From positions 117,918-181,917 of the forward strand of contig CAYTWH010000002.1 of the NCBI GenBank assembly GCA_964442075.1: a stretch of DNA of 64,000 bases. Reading direction: 5' to 3'. The notes under the pieces are model-generated. The model made no database searches, was not told the origin of the DNA, and saw nothing but the letters and a program-made list of their open reading frames with translations. Position 1 is the stretch's first letter; each line of letters starts with the position of its first letter. This document shows, in pieces, positions 32,894 through 42,386 of the stretch. The DNA comes from CAYTAU01 sp964442075. GTDB lineage: Bacteria; Bacteroidota; Bacteroidia; Bacteroidales; CAYTAU01. A program made the position numbers and the translations under genes.

Positions 32894-34405
32894 TTAGCTT
32901 TTTACTTCTGCTATCATTTTTTCCCCTTTTTCAATTGCTTCTTCTATTGTTCCAACAAGATTGAAGGCAGCCTCAGGATATTTATCAACTTCTCCGTTCA
33001 TTATCATATTAAATCCTTTAATTGTATCTTCTATTGGAACAAGAACACCTTTAAGTCCTGTAAATTGTTCAGCAACAAAGAAAGGTTGAGAAAGAAAACG
33101 CTGTACTCTTCTTGCTCTGTGGACTGCTAATTTATCTTCTTCAGAAAGCTCATCCATACCTAAAATTGCAATAATATCTTGTAATTCCTTATATCGTTGT
33201 AATATTTCTTTTACTTTTTGAGCTGTTTTGTAATGTTCTTCTCCAACAATATCAGGTGTTAATATTCTAGAAGTTGAATCAAGCGGGTCAACAGCCGGAT
33301 AAATACCTAATTCTGCAATTTTACGACTTAAAACTGTAGTTGCATCAAGGTGGGCAAAAGTAGTAGCAGGAGCAGGGTCTGTCAAGTCATCGGCAGGCAC
33401 ATAAACAGCCTGAACAGATGTAATTGAACCGTGCTTTGTTGAAGTAATACGTTCTTGCATGAAACCCATTTCTGTTGCAAGGGTTGGCTGATAACCAACA
33501 GCAGAAGGCATTCTGCCTAAGAGTGCAGAAACTTCACTTCCTGCTTGGGTAAAACGAAAAATATTATCAATAAACAATAAGATATCATTTCCTTTGCCTT
33601 TGCCATCACCATCACGAAAATATTCTGCAACAGATAGTGCTGAAAGAACAACTCTTGCGCGTGCTCCGGGAGGTTCATTCATTTGTCCAAAAACCATTGA
33701 AACTTTTGAATCTTTTAGTTTTTCCATGTCTACTTTTGAAAGATCCCATCCTCCTGCTTCCATGTCTTTCAAAAACTCATCACCATATTGCATTACTCCA
33801 GACTCAAGCATTTCTCTTAACAAATCGTTTCCTTCTCTTGTTCTTTCACCAACACCTGCAAAAACAGATAAACCGGAATAAGCTTTTGCAACATTATTAA
33901 TCAATTCCATAATAAGTACCGTTTTTCCCACTCCGGCACCACCAAATAAACCAATTTTTCCTCCTTTTGAATATGGTTCTATAAGGTCAACAACTTTAAT
34001 CCCCGTATAAAGTACTTCTTTTTCTGTAGACAAATCTTCATATTTTGGTGGATGTCTGTGTATTTGATAACCGCCTTCTTTGTCTAATTCGCCAATACCA
34101 TCAATAGTTTCGCCAACTACATTTAATAATCTTCCTCTTGTTTTTTCTCCAACAGGCATAATAATTGGAAGTCCTGTAGATACAACTTTCATTCCTCTAT
34201 GCAATCCGTCTGTTGAATCCATTGCAATAGTACGAACCGTGTGTTCTCCAATATGCTGTTCAACTTCAACAATTAAAGCACTACCATCTTCTTTTATAAT
34301 TTCAAGTGCATCAAGAATATTTGGTAAATCGGATTCTGATTGTTCAAAACTCACGTCAACAACAGGTCCTATAACCTGAATTATTTCTCCAGTGTGTTTA
34401 ACCAT
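32894..34405 (-). CDS. atpD: F1F0 ATP synthase subunit beta
   Basis: The catalytic 503-aa subunit of F1 has the P-loop GGAGVGKTVLIMELI, GVGERTREGNDL, LLFIDNIFRFTQAGSEVSALLGRMPSAVGYQPTL (an excerpt of conserved catalytic segments) and the C-terminal DELSEEDKLAVHRARRVQRF containing the DELSEED switch. The length is typical. It forms an atpD-atpC pair separate from the other subunit genes. A strong promoter lies 44-73 bp upstream. Confidence 0.98.
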   Translation of the reverse strand: MVKHTGEIIQVIGPVVDVSFEQSESDLPNILDALEIIKEDGSALIVEVEQHIGEHTVRTIAMDSTDGLHRGMKVVSTGLPIIMPVGEKTRGRLLNVVGETIDGIGELDKEGGYQIHRHPPKYEDLSTEKEVLYTGIKVVDLIEPYSKGGKIGLFGGAGVGKTVLIMELINNVAKAYSGLSVFAGVGERTREGNDLLREMLESGVMQYGDEFLKDMEAGGWDLSKVDMEKLKDSKVSMVFGQMNEPPGARARVVLSALSVAEYFRDGDGKGKGNDILLFIDNIFRFTQAGSEVSALLGRMPSAVGYQPTLATEMGFMQERITSTKHGSITSVQAVYVPADDLTDPAPATTFAHLDATTVLSRKIAELGIYPAVDPLDSTSRILTPDIVGEEHYKTAQKVKEILQRYKELQDIIAILGMDELSEEDKLAVHRARRVQRFLSQPFFVAEQFTGLKGVLVPIEDTIKGFNMIMNGEVDKYPEAAFNLVGTIEEAIEKGEKMIAEVKS

Positions 34406-34448
34406 TTATTTTTATTTTTTAAGTATTGAAAACTTTGTCGTAAACATA

Positions 34449-34478
34449 CAAAAATAATATTATTTATAAATTTTTCAA
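34449..34478 (-). promoter_or_regulatory. Consensus promoter of atpDC
   Basis: On the minus strand TTG (34478-34476) is followed after exactly 19 nt by TATTTTTG (34456-34449), a perfect match to the Bacteroidota -33/-7 pattern. Confidence 0.75.
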
Positions 34479-34612
34479 TGAAAAAAAGTAAATTACTTAG
34501 CAGTATTTTTTTATAATTAAATTATCCCGCAACAAAACAACATATCACAATCCTCGCAATCAGCGACATGGAAGCTTTTACTGTAGTATTATTAAATTAA
34601 AAATAAATTATG

Positions 34613-34620
34613 TATCTTTG
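34613..34620 (+). promoter_or_regulatory. Probable -7 element TATCTTTG
   Basis: TATCTTTG fits TAnnTTTG 46 bp before the ATG at 34667, but no TTG stands at the expected distance upstream, so the -33 part is weak. Confidence 0.4.
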
Positions 34621-34666
34621 TGTACTTATGCAGAATATAAATCTGTAATTTTATATAGAATAAATA

Positions 34667-35266
34667 ATGACCAAATTTTTTACATTCATTTTCGGTTTAA
34701 TTATCAGTATCAATGTGTTTTCTCAAACAACAATAGAAAACTATAAAAATACTGATAAAAATGAAGTAAAAATTGGATTTTTTCAATTATACGAAGGTGT
34801 ATTTCAGGTGGGATTTGAACGCTATCTGAATAATAATACAAGCATAATTATTATTGGTGCATCTGCAATTAAAGAAAAAGAATTTAATAAGATGATAAGT
34901 GCTAGTGGAGAGATTCAATACAGATTTTATTCATATCCTTATGAAAACAGCGAAATTAGTTTCTATACAGGACCATACATTATGTATAAATACCGTGAAG
35001 AAACAAATTTAAATCTTAACCTAAAATCCTATACATACTCTACTGACAATTACACTTATGACAATATTTATGGTAGCGGTATTATTGGTGGTGTTAAATT
35101 TAATATTTTTCATAAAATATGCGTGGATTTAAGCTTAGGTGGCGGATTAAGGTTTTGCAAATCAAACAAGTCTGATAATTACTATTATACAGATAACGGG
35201 GTGTTGTCACCGCAATATTCAGGATTTGCTCCAAAATTAAATCTTATGTTTGGTTTGAAATTCTAA
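34667..35266 (+). CDS. Outer-membrane beta-barrel protein, 199 aa
   Basis: The signal peptide ends NVFSQ. The mature part has alternating strands such as VKIGFFQLYEGVFQVGFERYL, SFYTGPYIMYKYREET and KICVDLSLGGGLRF, and ends in FAPKLNLMFGLKF, with a C-terminal Phe as in barrel proteins inserted by BamA. It is a small barrel of unknown role, placed just upstream of porQ, with which it may be co-transcribed. Confidence 0.75.
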   Translation: MTKFFTFIFGLIISINVFSQTTIENYKNTDKNEVKIGFFQLYEGVFQVGFERYLNNNTSIIIIGASAIKEKEFNKMISASGEIQYRFYSYPYENSEISFYTGPYIMYKYREETNLNLNLKSYTYSTDNYTYDNIYGSGIIGGVKFNIFHKICVDLSLGGGLRFCKSNKSDNYYYTDNGVLSPQYSGFAPKLNLMFGLKF

Positions 35267-35316
35267 CAATTTTTTACTCACTTTGTCGTTCTATATTATT
35301 CAAAACGTATTTTTAA

Positions 35317-36369
35317 ATGAGAAATTTATTTTTGCAGATTGCTATAATTTGTTTTTTATCTATAAGTTATAGTGTTTTAGGGCAAAATGGTGGCAAAAAT
35401 ACTTATGAATTTTTAGACCTGCCAAATGCTGCCAGAGTTGCCTCTCTTGGTGGAAATGTTATATCAATTCAAGATAATGATCTTAATCTTGTTTTTCATA
35501 ATCCTTCTTTATTGAATAAAGAAATGTCGGAAAATTTTGTTTTGAACTATATAAATTATTTTTCTGACATTAATTTCGGGTATGTTTCTTATGCAAAACA
35601 TATTGAAAAATACGGCACTTTTGCCGCCGGATTACATTATATAAATTATGGCAAATTTACTGAAGCTGATTATACAGGGCAAATTATGGGGGAATTTACT
35701 GCTGCCGAATATGCTCTTAATATCATGTATGCTCGCCCTTTAGACAGCAATTTTACTGTTGGGGCAAATTTAAAATCAATATATTCAGCACTTGATACTT
35801 ATTATTCATCAGGCATGGCTATTGATGTAGGGGTTACTTATCATAATTCTAAAAATCTTACAGCGGCATTGGTAATTAAAAATTTTGGACATCAGATTAA
35901 ACCATATTATGAAGGAAATTGGGAGCCATTACCATTTGACATTCAAATTGGTGTTTCAAAAAGATTAGGTCATGCCCCTTTTCGTTTTTCTGTTTTAGCG
36001 CAAAACTTAACAAATTTCAAAATGCGATATGAGCTTCCCGAAAACAATGATATCACACAATTTGATAATGATTCAATTGTAAAAGAACACAAAATAGAAA
36101 AATTTGCAGACGAGGTAGCAAGACATTTTATATTTGCGGCAGAATTTATACCTGTTGAAAACTTCTATTTACGTTTTGGCTATAATTATCAAAGAAGAAA
36201 AGAACTTCAGTTAGTAACACGAGCAAAACTTACCGGATTTTCATTTGGAATAGGGGTTAGGGTTTCAAAATTTCATTTTAGTTATGGTTTAGCAACTTAC
36301 CATGTAGCCGGAGCATCACATCATTTTTCAATAAGTACAGATTTGTCGGAATTTTATAAAAAGAATTAA
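35317..36369 (+). CDS. porQ: Type IX secretion system protein PorQ
   Basis: The 350-residue outer-membrane protein has a signal peptide (ending VLGQ) and the characteristic start YEFLDLPNAARVASLGGN, then LNLVFHNPSLLN and FGYVSYAKHIEKYGTFAAGLHYINYG. PorQ belongs to the same barrel family as PorV and works with PorU, PorV and PorZ in the attachment complex that handles T9SS cargo. This links the locus to the sorting-tail proteins at 966, 8279 and 46484. Confidence 0.93.
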   Translation: MRNLFLQIAIICFLSISYSVLGQNGGKNTYEFLDLPNAARVASLGGNVISIQDNDLNLVFHNPSLLNKEMSENFVLNYINYFSDINFGYVSYAKHIEKYGTFAAGLHYINYGKFTEADYTGQIMGEFTAAEYALNIMYARPLDSNFTVGANLKSIYSALDTYYSSGMAIDVGVTYHNSKNLTAALVIKNFGHQIKPYYEGNWEPLPFDIQIGVSKRLGHAPFRFSVLAQNLTNFKMRYELPENNDITQFDNDSIVKEHKIEKFADEVARHFIFAAEFIPVENFYLRFGYNYQRRKELQLVTRAKLTGFSFGIGVRVSKFHFSYGLATYHVAGASHHFSISTDLSEFYKKN

Positions 36370-36418
36370 TTTCAAGTTATATCCATTTATGTTTTACCGA
36401 CAGCTATAACCCCCACTA

Positions 36419-37405
36419 TTAAAATATCTTATTCGCCAACTCAACTATTTCCTCCTCATCAATATCATTCATGCACTTAAAATGATTTTTAGGGCATTTG
36501 TTATAGCCAATTTTGGAACATGGACGACATTTAATATTATTTATTTCAAATATTTGGGAGCTATTGTCGGATAAATACGGATACATCCCAAATTCAGGGA
36601 TTGTATTGCCCCAAACAGAAATAATTTTCTTTTTAAAAGCTGCTGCAATATGCATTAATCCTGTATCGTGAGTAATTATAACATTTGCTTGCTTTACCAA
36701 TGAAGCCGATTGATTTAAGTTGTATTTTCCACAAACACTCAAAACTTTTTCTCCAATTTCAAGAGCAATGTTATTGCCATTTTCTTCATCTTCTTTTCCT
36801 CCTAATAAAATAATGGGAAAATTTATTTTTTTACATATTTCTACTATTTTATTATTTGGCAATTTTTTGGTAAAATGTTTTGCTCCTATTACGAAGCCAA
36901 CATATCCATTTTTGAAATTTTCAGGTAATTCGGAGATTGAAATATTGTCTTCTTCGGGAATAAAATAATCTAATCCTTTATTATCATTTTTTACATCAAA
37001 AACGTTTGTTGTTTCCAAGTATCTATCAACAATATGAATATTGGGCAACACATTTTTTTTCTTAAATGTAACACTTAAAAATTTTTTGTAATTAAGTTTA
37101 TTGTATGAAAAAGATAAAATACGCAAAGCTTTTCTAACACGACAACTGCGAATATTTTTATGCAAATCAATAATATAATTAAACTGTTCTTTGCGTAATT
37201 TATTTATAGTATCTGTAAAACTCTTTTCTAAAATATGAACTTTATCAATATATGGATTTGAATGTAAAATGCCTGAAAACGAGTTTTTTGTTAAATAATG
37301 AATTTCTGCATCTTCAACTTGTTCTTTTATGCACCTAATCACAGGAGTAGTGAGAACAATGTCTCCTATTGAGCTAAATCTTATTATTAGAAATTTAACT
37401 TTCAT
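36419..37405 (-). CDS. Glycosyltransferase family 9 (heptosyltransferase-like)
   Basis: The 328-aa protein has the family 9 start KFLIIRFSSIGDIVLTTPVIR and the C-terminal donor-binding motif THDTGLMHIAAAFKKKIISVWG. It probably adds heptose or another sugar to the lipopolysaccharide core at the cytoplasmic face. A Cys-rich C-terminal segment (IKCRPCSKIGYNKCPKNHFKCM) is common in Bacteroidota members. It overlaps the upstream lipoprotein gene by 4 bp. Confidence 0.92.
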   Translation of the reverse strand: MKVKFLIIRFSSIGDIVLTTPVIRCIKEQVEDAEIHYLTKNSFSGILHSNPYIDKVHILEKSFTDTINKLRKEQFNYIIDLHKNIRSCRVRKALRILSFSYNKLNYKKFLSVTFKKKNVLPNIHIVDRYLETTNVFDVKNDNKGLDYFIPEEDNISISELPENFKNGYVGFVIGAKHFTKKLPNNKIVEICKKINFPIILLGGKEDEENGNNIALEIGEKVLSVCGKYNLNQSASLVKQANVIITHDTGLMHIAAAFKKKIISVWGNTIPEFGMYPYLSDNSSQIFEINNIKCRPCSKIGYNKCPKNHFKCMNDIDEEEIVELANKIF

Positions 37406-37818
37406 TTTTTTTGAAAATGTATTTCCATTTTATCATTTCTTAGTGTTAATTCATTCTTTGAGAGCCTGACAATTGTATAAACTTCAACAATTTCAATTTC
37501 GTGCATTGTATATGTAAACTGCAAAGTTTTTTCTTCATCATATATCCATTTGCCTAAATAAATAGTTTCATCTCCAAAATATACTATTGTTTTTTCATAA
37601 TCCCCATTATTACTTAATTTTTCTGACCAACCATTAAATCCTGATGTTTGCAGTTTTCCTATTTCAAAATCATACGCCGAAATATATTTCCATGTATTTG
37701 TTAATCTATTAGTTTCTGACCGCAAACTACAATTTACACCTTCATCAAATTTATTACACCCAAAAGAAAAAAGTGTAATAAATAAAATTATCGTAAATAA
37801 TGATATTTTGTTTTTCAC
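37402..37818 (-). CDS. Lipocalin-like lipoprotein, hypothetical
   Basis: From GTG 37818 the protein has 138 aa, with a signal peptide VKNKISLFTIILFITLFSFGC giving a lipobox Cys at residue 21. A small beta-rich domain (TNTWKYISAYDF, KTIVYFGDETIYLGKWIYDE, LRNDKMEIHF) like those of lipocalin-type Bacteroidota lipoproteins follows. The frame extends upstream to 37890 and an ATG at 37851 is possible. It is coupled to the glycosyltransferase gene. No function is known. Confidence 0.7.
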   Translation of the reverse strand: MKNKISLFTIILFITLFSFGCNKFDEGVNCSLRSETNRLTNTWKYISAYDFEIGKLQTSGFNGWSEKLSNNGDYEKTIVYFGDETIYLGKWIYDEEKTLQFTYTMHEIEIVEVYTIVRLSKNELTLRNDKMEIHFQKK

Positions 37819-37941
37819 ATTAAAATATTGATATAACAAAAATGCAGGCATTAAAATAATATTTTTACGAAGATAAAATGAACTATACACGTACCAAAGA
37901 TGAACTGCAATTATTTACTAACGAGTAATTGTTAATCAATA

Positions 37942-38517
37942 TTATAAATTTCTCTTTTGAAAAATAAATTTATCTGAGATTAAGTATAATCTATACAAAA
38001 TAAATGCTACGATAATTCCAAAAAGTCCGCCACAAGCAATATCTCCGGGAAAATGCACCCCCAAATAAATTCTACTGTATGAAACTATTGTTGCCCAAAA
38101 AATTAAAATTAAAGAGATGTGTTTATTTTTTAGAAATAATAACAGCAAAGTTGCAATTCCAAATGAGTTTGCAGCATGAGATGAAATAAAACCAAACATG
38201 CCTCCTCTATAATTATTAACTGTATGAACTAATTCCGAAATATCTAAATTGTGAGTAGGACGATATCTTTGAATTATATTTTTAAAAAGATGAACTGATA
38301 ATTGGTCTGTTACAATAATCAACAATATAATTGTAACAAGAGGAAGAATAGATCTCTTCCCATACTTTTTAATTAATAAATATAATAAATATGCATAAAG
38401 CGGAATCCAAACATATTTATTGCTTATCCACCACATTAATGAATCGAAAAAGTCAGAATGTATTCCGTTTAAAAACAAAAATAAGTCTGTATCAATATTT
38501 TTTAAAAACTCTATCAT
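37942..38517 (-). CDS. PAP2 family phosphatase
   Basis: The integral membrane protein of 191 aa has about six hydrophobic segments and the three PAP2 motifs: KNIIQRYRP, then SSHAANSFG, and SRIYLGVHFPGDIACG with the catalytic His. Such enzymes dephosphorylate undecaprenyl pyrophosphate, phosphatidic acid or lipid A phosphates. It overlaps the downstream end of obg by 4 bp, forming the unit hpt-adk, obg, PAP2. Confidence 0.9.
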   Translation of the reverse strand: MIEFLKNIDTDLFLFLNGIHSDFFDSLMWWISNKYVWIPLYAYLLYLLIKKYGKRSILPLVTIILLIIVTDQLSVHLFKNIIQRYRPTHNLDISELVHTVNNYRGGMFGFISSHAANSFGIATLLLLFLKNKHISLILIFWATIVSYSRIYLGVHFPGDIACGGLFGIIVAFILYRLYLISDKFIFQKRNL

Positions 38518-39503
38518 TCATTTATAGCTTTCCAAATTATGTCTTTTAATTCAGCTAACCCATATTTGGTTATTGAAGAAATAAAAACGGATTCTATATC
38601 TGGTAATTCTTTAGCAATTTCTTCCGTTAACTCTTCGTCTAAAAAATCGGATTTAGTAATTGCCAAAATCCGTTTTTTATCAAGCAATTCTTTATTGTAT
38701 CTTTTTAACTCATTTAACAGTACTTCATATTCTTTATTAATATCTGCGGAATCTGCAGGAATCATAAATAGTAAAATTGAGTTTCTTTCAATATGTCGCA
38801 AAAAACGAGTTCCAAGTCCTTTACCTTCATGTGCTCCCTCAATAATTCCCGGGATATCAGCCATTACAAATGATTTGTAATCATAATATTTAACAATTCC
38901 AAGGTTTGGCACTAGTGTAGTAAATGCGTAATCAGCAATTTTTGGTTTAGCAGCAGAGATAACCGACAACAGAGTTGATTTTCCTGCATTTGGAAATCCA
39001 ACTAAACCAACATCTGCCAATATTTTTAATTCTAATACTTTCCAGCCTTCTTCTCCCTCTTCACCAGGTTGTGCATATCTTGGGGTTTGATTTGTTGATG
39101 ATTTAAAATGTGTATTTCCCAACCCTCCTCTGCCTCCGTGTATAATTATCTCGGTTTGGTTATGATCAACTATTTCAAAAAGAAATTCTTCTGTTTCAAA
39201 ATCTTTTATAACAGTCCCTAATGGTACTTCAACAATTCTATCTTCTCCGTCTGCTCCTGTTGAACGTTGCAATGACCCATTTACACCATTTGAAGCAAGT
39301 AAATGTCGTTTATATTTTAAGTGAATAAGTGTCCAAAGTTGTTTATTGCCTTTAAGAATAATATGACCGCCTCGTCCTCCGTCTCCACCATCAGGTCCTC
39401 CTTTAGCTGTTATTTTATCACGCCGTAAATGAGTAGAACCTGCACCACCATTTCCTGACCTACAGAATATTTTAACATAATCAACAAAATTGGAATCCGC
39501 CAT
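38514..39503 (-). CDS. obgE: GTPase Obg
   Basis: The 329-aa ribosome-associated GTPase has the Gly-rich Obg fold at residues 1-158 (FCRSGNGGAGSTHLRRD, GGRGGLGNTHF). A G domain follows with GFPNAGKSTLL (G1), ADIPGIIEGAHEGKGLG (G3), TKSDF (G4) and SSIT (G5). The C-terminal OCT domain is absent, as is usual in Bacteroidota. It is 10 bp downstream of the hpt-adk gene in the same operon. Confidence 0.96.
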   Translation of the reverse strand: MADSNFVDYVKIFCRSGNGGAGSTHLRRDKITAKGGPDGGDGGRGGHIILKGNKQLWTLIHLKYKRHLLASNGVNGSLQRSTGADGEDRIVEVPLGTVIKDFETEEFLFEIVDHNQTEIIIHGGRGGLGNTHFKSSTNQTPRYAQPGEEGEEGWKVLELKILADVGLVGFPNAGKSTLLSVISAAKPKIADYAFTTLVPNLGIVKYYDYKSFVMADIPGIIEGAHEGKGLGTRFLRHIERNSILLFMIPADSADINKEYEVLLNELKRYNKELLDKKRILAITKSDFLDEELTEEIAKELPDIESVFISSITKYGLAELKDIIWKAINE

Positions 39504-39513
39504 TGAAAAATTT

Positions 39514-40659
39514 TTAATATATCAGATTCTTTACGTTGTCAATAACATCACATAACTTAATATATATATCGTCTACTGTTCCTTCACCGTTAATTGATGA
39601 GTATTTATTTTGAGATTCATAAAATTCGACTACAGGAGTTGTTAGTTTATTATATACCATTAAGCGATTTTCAATAACAGTTCTGTCTTGATCATCTATC
39701 CTTCCCGACTCTTTTCCTCTTTTTAAAAGTCGTTCAACCACTTCTTCTTTATCAACGTCAAGAGTTATCATAATATCAACATAACACTTCTTTTCTTGCA
39801 TCATTTTATCAAGTGCTTTTGCCTGCACAGTTGTTCGTGGAAATCCATCAAAAATAAATCCTCTTGCATTCTTGTTTTTATCTAATAATGCTGCAATCAT
39901 TCCAATTACAATATCATCAGAAACAAGTTGTCCTTCATTCATACTCCTTTTTGCTTCAATGCCAAGAGCTGTTTCATCGGCAATTTCCATTCTTAATAAA
40001 TCGCCTGTAGAAATATGTACAAGATTATATTTTTTCATTAAGCGTTTTGCCTGTGTCCCTTTACCTGCTCCCGGAGGGCCAAATAACACAATGTTAAGTT
40101 TAATATCATCAAGCTTTTTTTCAATGTCTATTACAGAATAAATATCTTCAAGATTTCTGCCTCTTCCGTTATAATCAAGACCATATCCTACAATAAAATC
40201 GTTTGGTATTTCAATCCCAACATAATCTAAGTTTAGCTCAGTTTTACAAGCTGATGGTTTAAATAATAATGTAGCTACTTTGATTTCAGCAGGCTCAAGC
40301 TTTTCTAATTCTTTAATTATTTTAGACAAAGTTAAACCGGTATCTACTATATCTTCAACAATAACAATAGATTTTCCTTTAATATCTTCACCAAAACCAA
40401 TTAATTGTTTTACTTTTCCGGTAGATGAGTCCCCATCATAAGATGAAAATTTAACAAATGAAATCTGACAATCAAAATTGGTTTTTTTAATAAGGTCTGA
40501 TGCAAACATAAAAGCACCATTAAGTACTGCAATAAACAGAGGACTTTTTCCTCTAAAATCTTTGTTTAGTTTGCTTGCAATCTTATAAATTGCCTGTTGA
40601 ATTTCCGTAGAAGAAATTGATAATGCAAACTCCTTGTCTAAAATTCTCACTTTTCTCAT
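39514..40659 (-). CDS. Hypoxanthine phosphoribosyltransferase-adenylate kinase fusion
   Basis: One 381-aa polypeptide carries two purine enzymes. Residues 1-185 are hypoxanthine phosphoribosyltransferase, with the PRPP loop IVIVEDIVDTGLTL (residues 98-111) and FSSYDGD before it. Residues from about 188 are adenylate kinase, with P-loop GPPGAGKGTQ (194-203), ISTGDLLR, FDGFPRT and a short lid GKESGRIDDQDR lacking zinc cysteines. The join has no stop, start or long linker, so one product combines base salvage with AMP/ADP interconversion. The neighbouring obg gene follows directly. Confidence 0.93.
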   Translation of the reverse strand: MRKVRILDKEFALSISSTEIQQAIYKIASKLNKDFRGKSPLFIAVLNGAFMFASDLIKKTNFDCQISFVKFSSYDGDSSTGKVKQLIGFGEDIKGKSIVIVEDIVDTGLTLSKIIKELEKLEPAEIKVATLLFKPSACKTELNLDYVGIEIPNDFIVGYGLDYNGRGRNLEDIYSVIDIEKKLDDIKLNIVLFGPPGAGKGTQAKRLMKKYNLVHISTGDLLRMEIADETALGIEAKRSMNEGQLVSDDIVIGMIAALLDKNKNARGFIFDGFPRTTVQAKALDKMMQEKKCYVDIMITLDVDKEEVVERLLKRGKESGRIDDQDRTVIENRLMVYNKLTTPVVEFYESQNKYSSINGEGTVDDIYIKLCDVIDNVKNLIY

Positions 40660-40949
40660 AAAAAAGAATATTATTTTTTATTGCTAAAAATTTACTATTC
40701 CTGATATAGAATGAAAATGCAAAATATTATACCAAAACGCTTTCAAGTTAATTAAAATTGATATTTTTAAACTTAACAAATCTCGGAATATTTATTTTGC
40801 TGATTTTAAGGAACTTTCTATAACATAAAATTAAATGTTACAATGTTATTCACGCTTGTTTCATCAATTTTATGTAACTTGCGAAGGTAATTTTTTATTT
40901 TTAATATTTTTAATATTATTCCTGAAAAAAAAATTAAAAAAAGCTAACA
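40660..40949. other. Divergent intergenic region, hpt-adk / purE
   Basis: The 290-bp AT-rich spacer must hold two divergent promoters. A weak candidate for purE is TTG at 40856 with TAACTTG at 40875, spacing 16. No purine riboswitch-like structure or RNA gene could be recognised by eye. Confidence 0.5.
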
Positions 40950-41456
40950 ATGAAAGCAAGAGTAAGTATAATTATGGGTAGCACGTCAGACTGGCTCATT
41001 ATGGAAAAAGCAGCAAAAATTTTAAATGAATTTGAAATACCTTTTGAAGTAAATGCCTTGTCAGCTCATAGAACTCCTGAACAAGTTGAAGAATTTGCAA
41101 AAAATGCTGAGAATAGAGGGATTCAAGTGATTATTGCGGGAGCAGGAATGGCGGCTCATTTGCCAGGTGTTATTGCTTCAATGACCCCTATACCTATTAT
41201 TGGTGTTCCAATAAAAGTTTCTCTTGAAGGGATGGATGCAATATTATCAATTTTGCAAATGCCTCCGGGAATTCCTGTTGCAACAGTTAGTTTAAATGGA
41301 GCACAAAATGCAGCTATACTTTCTGCACAAATTCTATCTATTGGGGATAAAAAAATTGCAGAAAAAGTTAAAGAATATAAAGAAAGCCTAAAATCAAAAA
41401 TTATTAAGGCAAATGAAGAACTTTCAAATTATAAATTTGATTATAAAACCAATTAA
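40950..41456 (+). CDS. purE: N5-carboxyaminoimidazole ribonucleotide mutase
   Basis: The 168-aa enzyme rearranges N5-CAIR to CAIR in purine synthesis. Diagnostic segments are IIMGSTSDWLIMEKA near the N-terminus, the catalytic His in VNALSAHRTPEQ and GAGMAAHLPGVIAS. Its length is that of class I PurE. It lies divergent from the hpt-adk gene, so synthesis and salvage of purines share a control region. The next gene begins 1 bp after the stop. Confidence 0.96.
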   Translation: MKARVSIIMGSTSDWLIMEKAAKILNEFEIPFEVNALSAHRTPEQVEEFAKNAENRGIQVIIAGAGMAAHLPGVIASMTPIPIIGVPIKVSLEGMDAILSILQMPPGIPVATVSLNGAQNAAILSAQILSIGDKKIAEKVKEYKESLKSKIIKANEELSNYKFDYKTN

Positions 41457-41457
41457 T

Positions 41458-42273
41458 GTGAAGATTTTAACTTTTTTATTAGTTTTCTTATTCATATATT
41501 TAATAAGCTATTCGGGAAATGATAATTATCCAACCGGCTCAAGATCTGCAAGCATGGGTAATTCTTCTGTAACACTTTCTGATGTTTGGTCAACTCACCA
41601 CAATCAGGCAGGTTTAGCCGGATTAACTAAGCCTACAATTGGATTTCATCATGAAAATAGATTTATTGTAAAAGAATATGGATTACAATCTCTTGCATTT
41701 GTATTACCAACAAATTCGGGAAATTTTGGTATAAGTTTATCATATTTTGGTTACAGTAAATATAATGAAAGTAAAATTGGGCTTGGCTATGCAAAAAAGT
41801 TAAGCGATAAAATATCTTTTGGCGTTCAGCTCGATTATTTTAACACACATATTTCAGAAGATTATGGGAGCAAAGGTGCAGCAGTAGCAGAACTTGGAAT
41901 TCTTGCCGAACCTAAAGAAAACTTTTTTATAGGTGTGCATGTATTTAATCCAACAATGTCGAAGATTGCAATATATGATAATGAGAGAATTCCAACTATT
42001 TTCAGGGTGGGTATAGGATATAAGTTTTCTAATAATTTATATGTTGCCACCGAAACAGAAAAAGATATTGATTTTGATCCTATTTTTAAAGCAGGTGTTG
42101 AATATATGGTGATAAAAGACTTCTTTATCAGAGCAGGAATTAGCACAAATCCTGTTCAAAATTCTTTTGGAATTGGATATGTTCATAACAGATTAAAAGC
42201 TGATATTGCTTTTTCAACGCATCAGTTACTTGGTATTACTCCACACTTTACAGTTATTTATGAGTTTAAATAG
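41458..42273 (+). CDS. PorV/PorQ-like outer-membrane barrel protein
   Basis: From GTG 41458 the protein has 271 aa with a hydrophobic leader (VKILTFLLVFLFIYLISYSG). PTGSRSASMGNSSVTLSDVWSTHHNQAGLAGL follows in segments typical of the PorV/PorQ/UPF0164 family, and barrel strands to the end. The upstream ATG at 41413 would overlap purE by 44 bp and add no signal-like sequence. It is translationally coupled to purE although functionally unrelated. The exact role is unknown. Confidence 0.8.
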   Translation: MKILTFLLVFLFIYLISYSGNDNYPTGSRSASMGNSSVTLSDVWSTHHNQAGLAGLTKPTIGFHHENRFIVKEYGLQSLAFVLPTNSGNFGISLSYFGYSKYNESKIGLGYAKKLSDKISFGVQLDYFNTHISEDYGSKGAAVAELGILAEPKENFFIGVHVFNPTMSKIAIYDNERIPTIFRVGIGYKFSNNLYVATETEKDIDFDPIFKAGVEYMVIKDFFIRAGISTNPVQNSFGIGYVHNRLKADIAFSTHQLLGITPHFTVIYEFK

Positions 42274-42276
42274 ATT

Positions 42277-42293
42277 GTTTAGTTTTACTAAAC
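42277..42293 (+). terminator. Short hairpin after the barrel gene
   Basis: GTTTAGT (42277-42283) pairs with ACTAAAC (42287-42293) around TTT, 4 bp after the stop. There is only a weak T-rich tail (CCTAATTT). Confidence 0.4.
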
Positions 42294-42386
42294 CCTAATT
42301 TAGAGCTGCTACAGCTTGTTGAACAAACTCATGAGGCATTTTTATTTGCCAATTATTATAAACTTAGATATTTTTGAGAATATTAT

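Noticed and set aside
33594..34379. Plus-strand open frames opposite atpD
   Set aside because: They are antisense shadows of a highly conserved gene with typical biased codon use.
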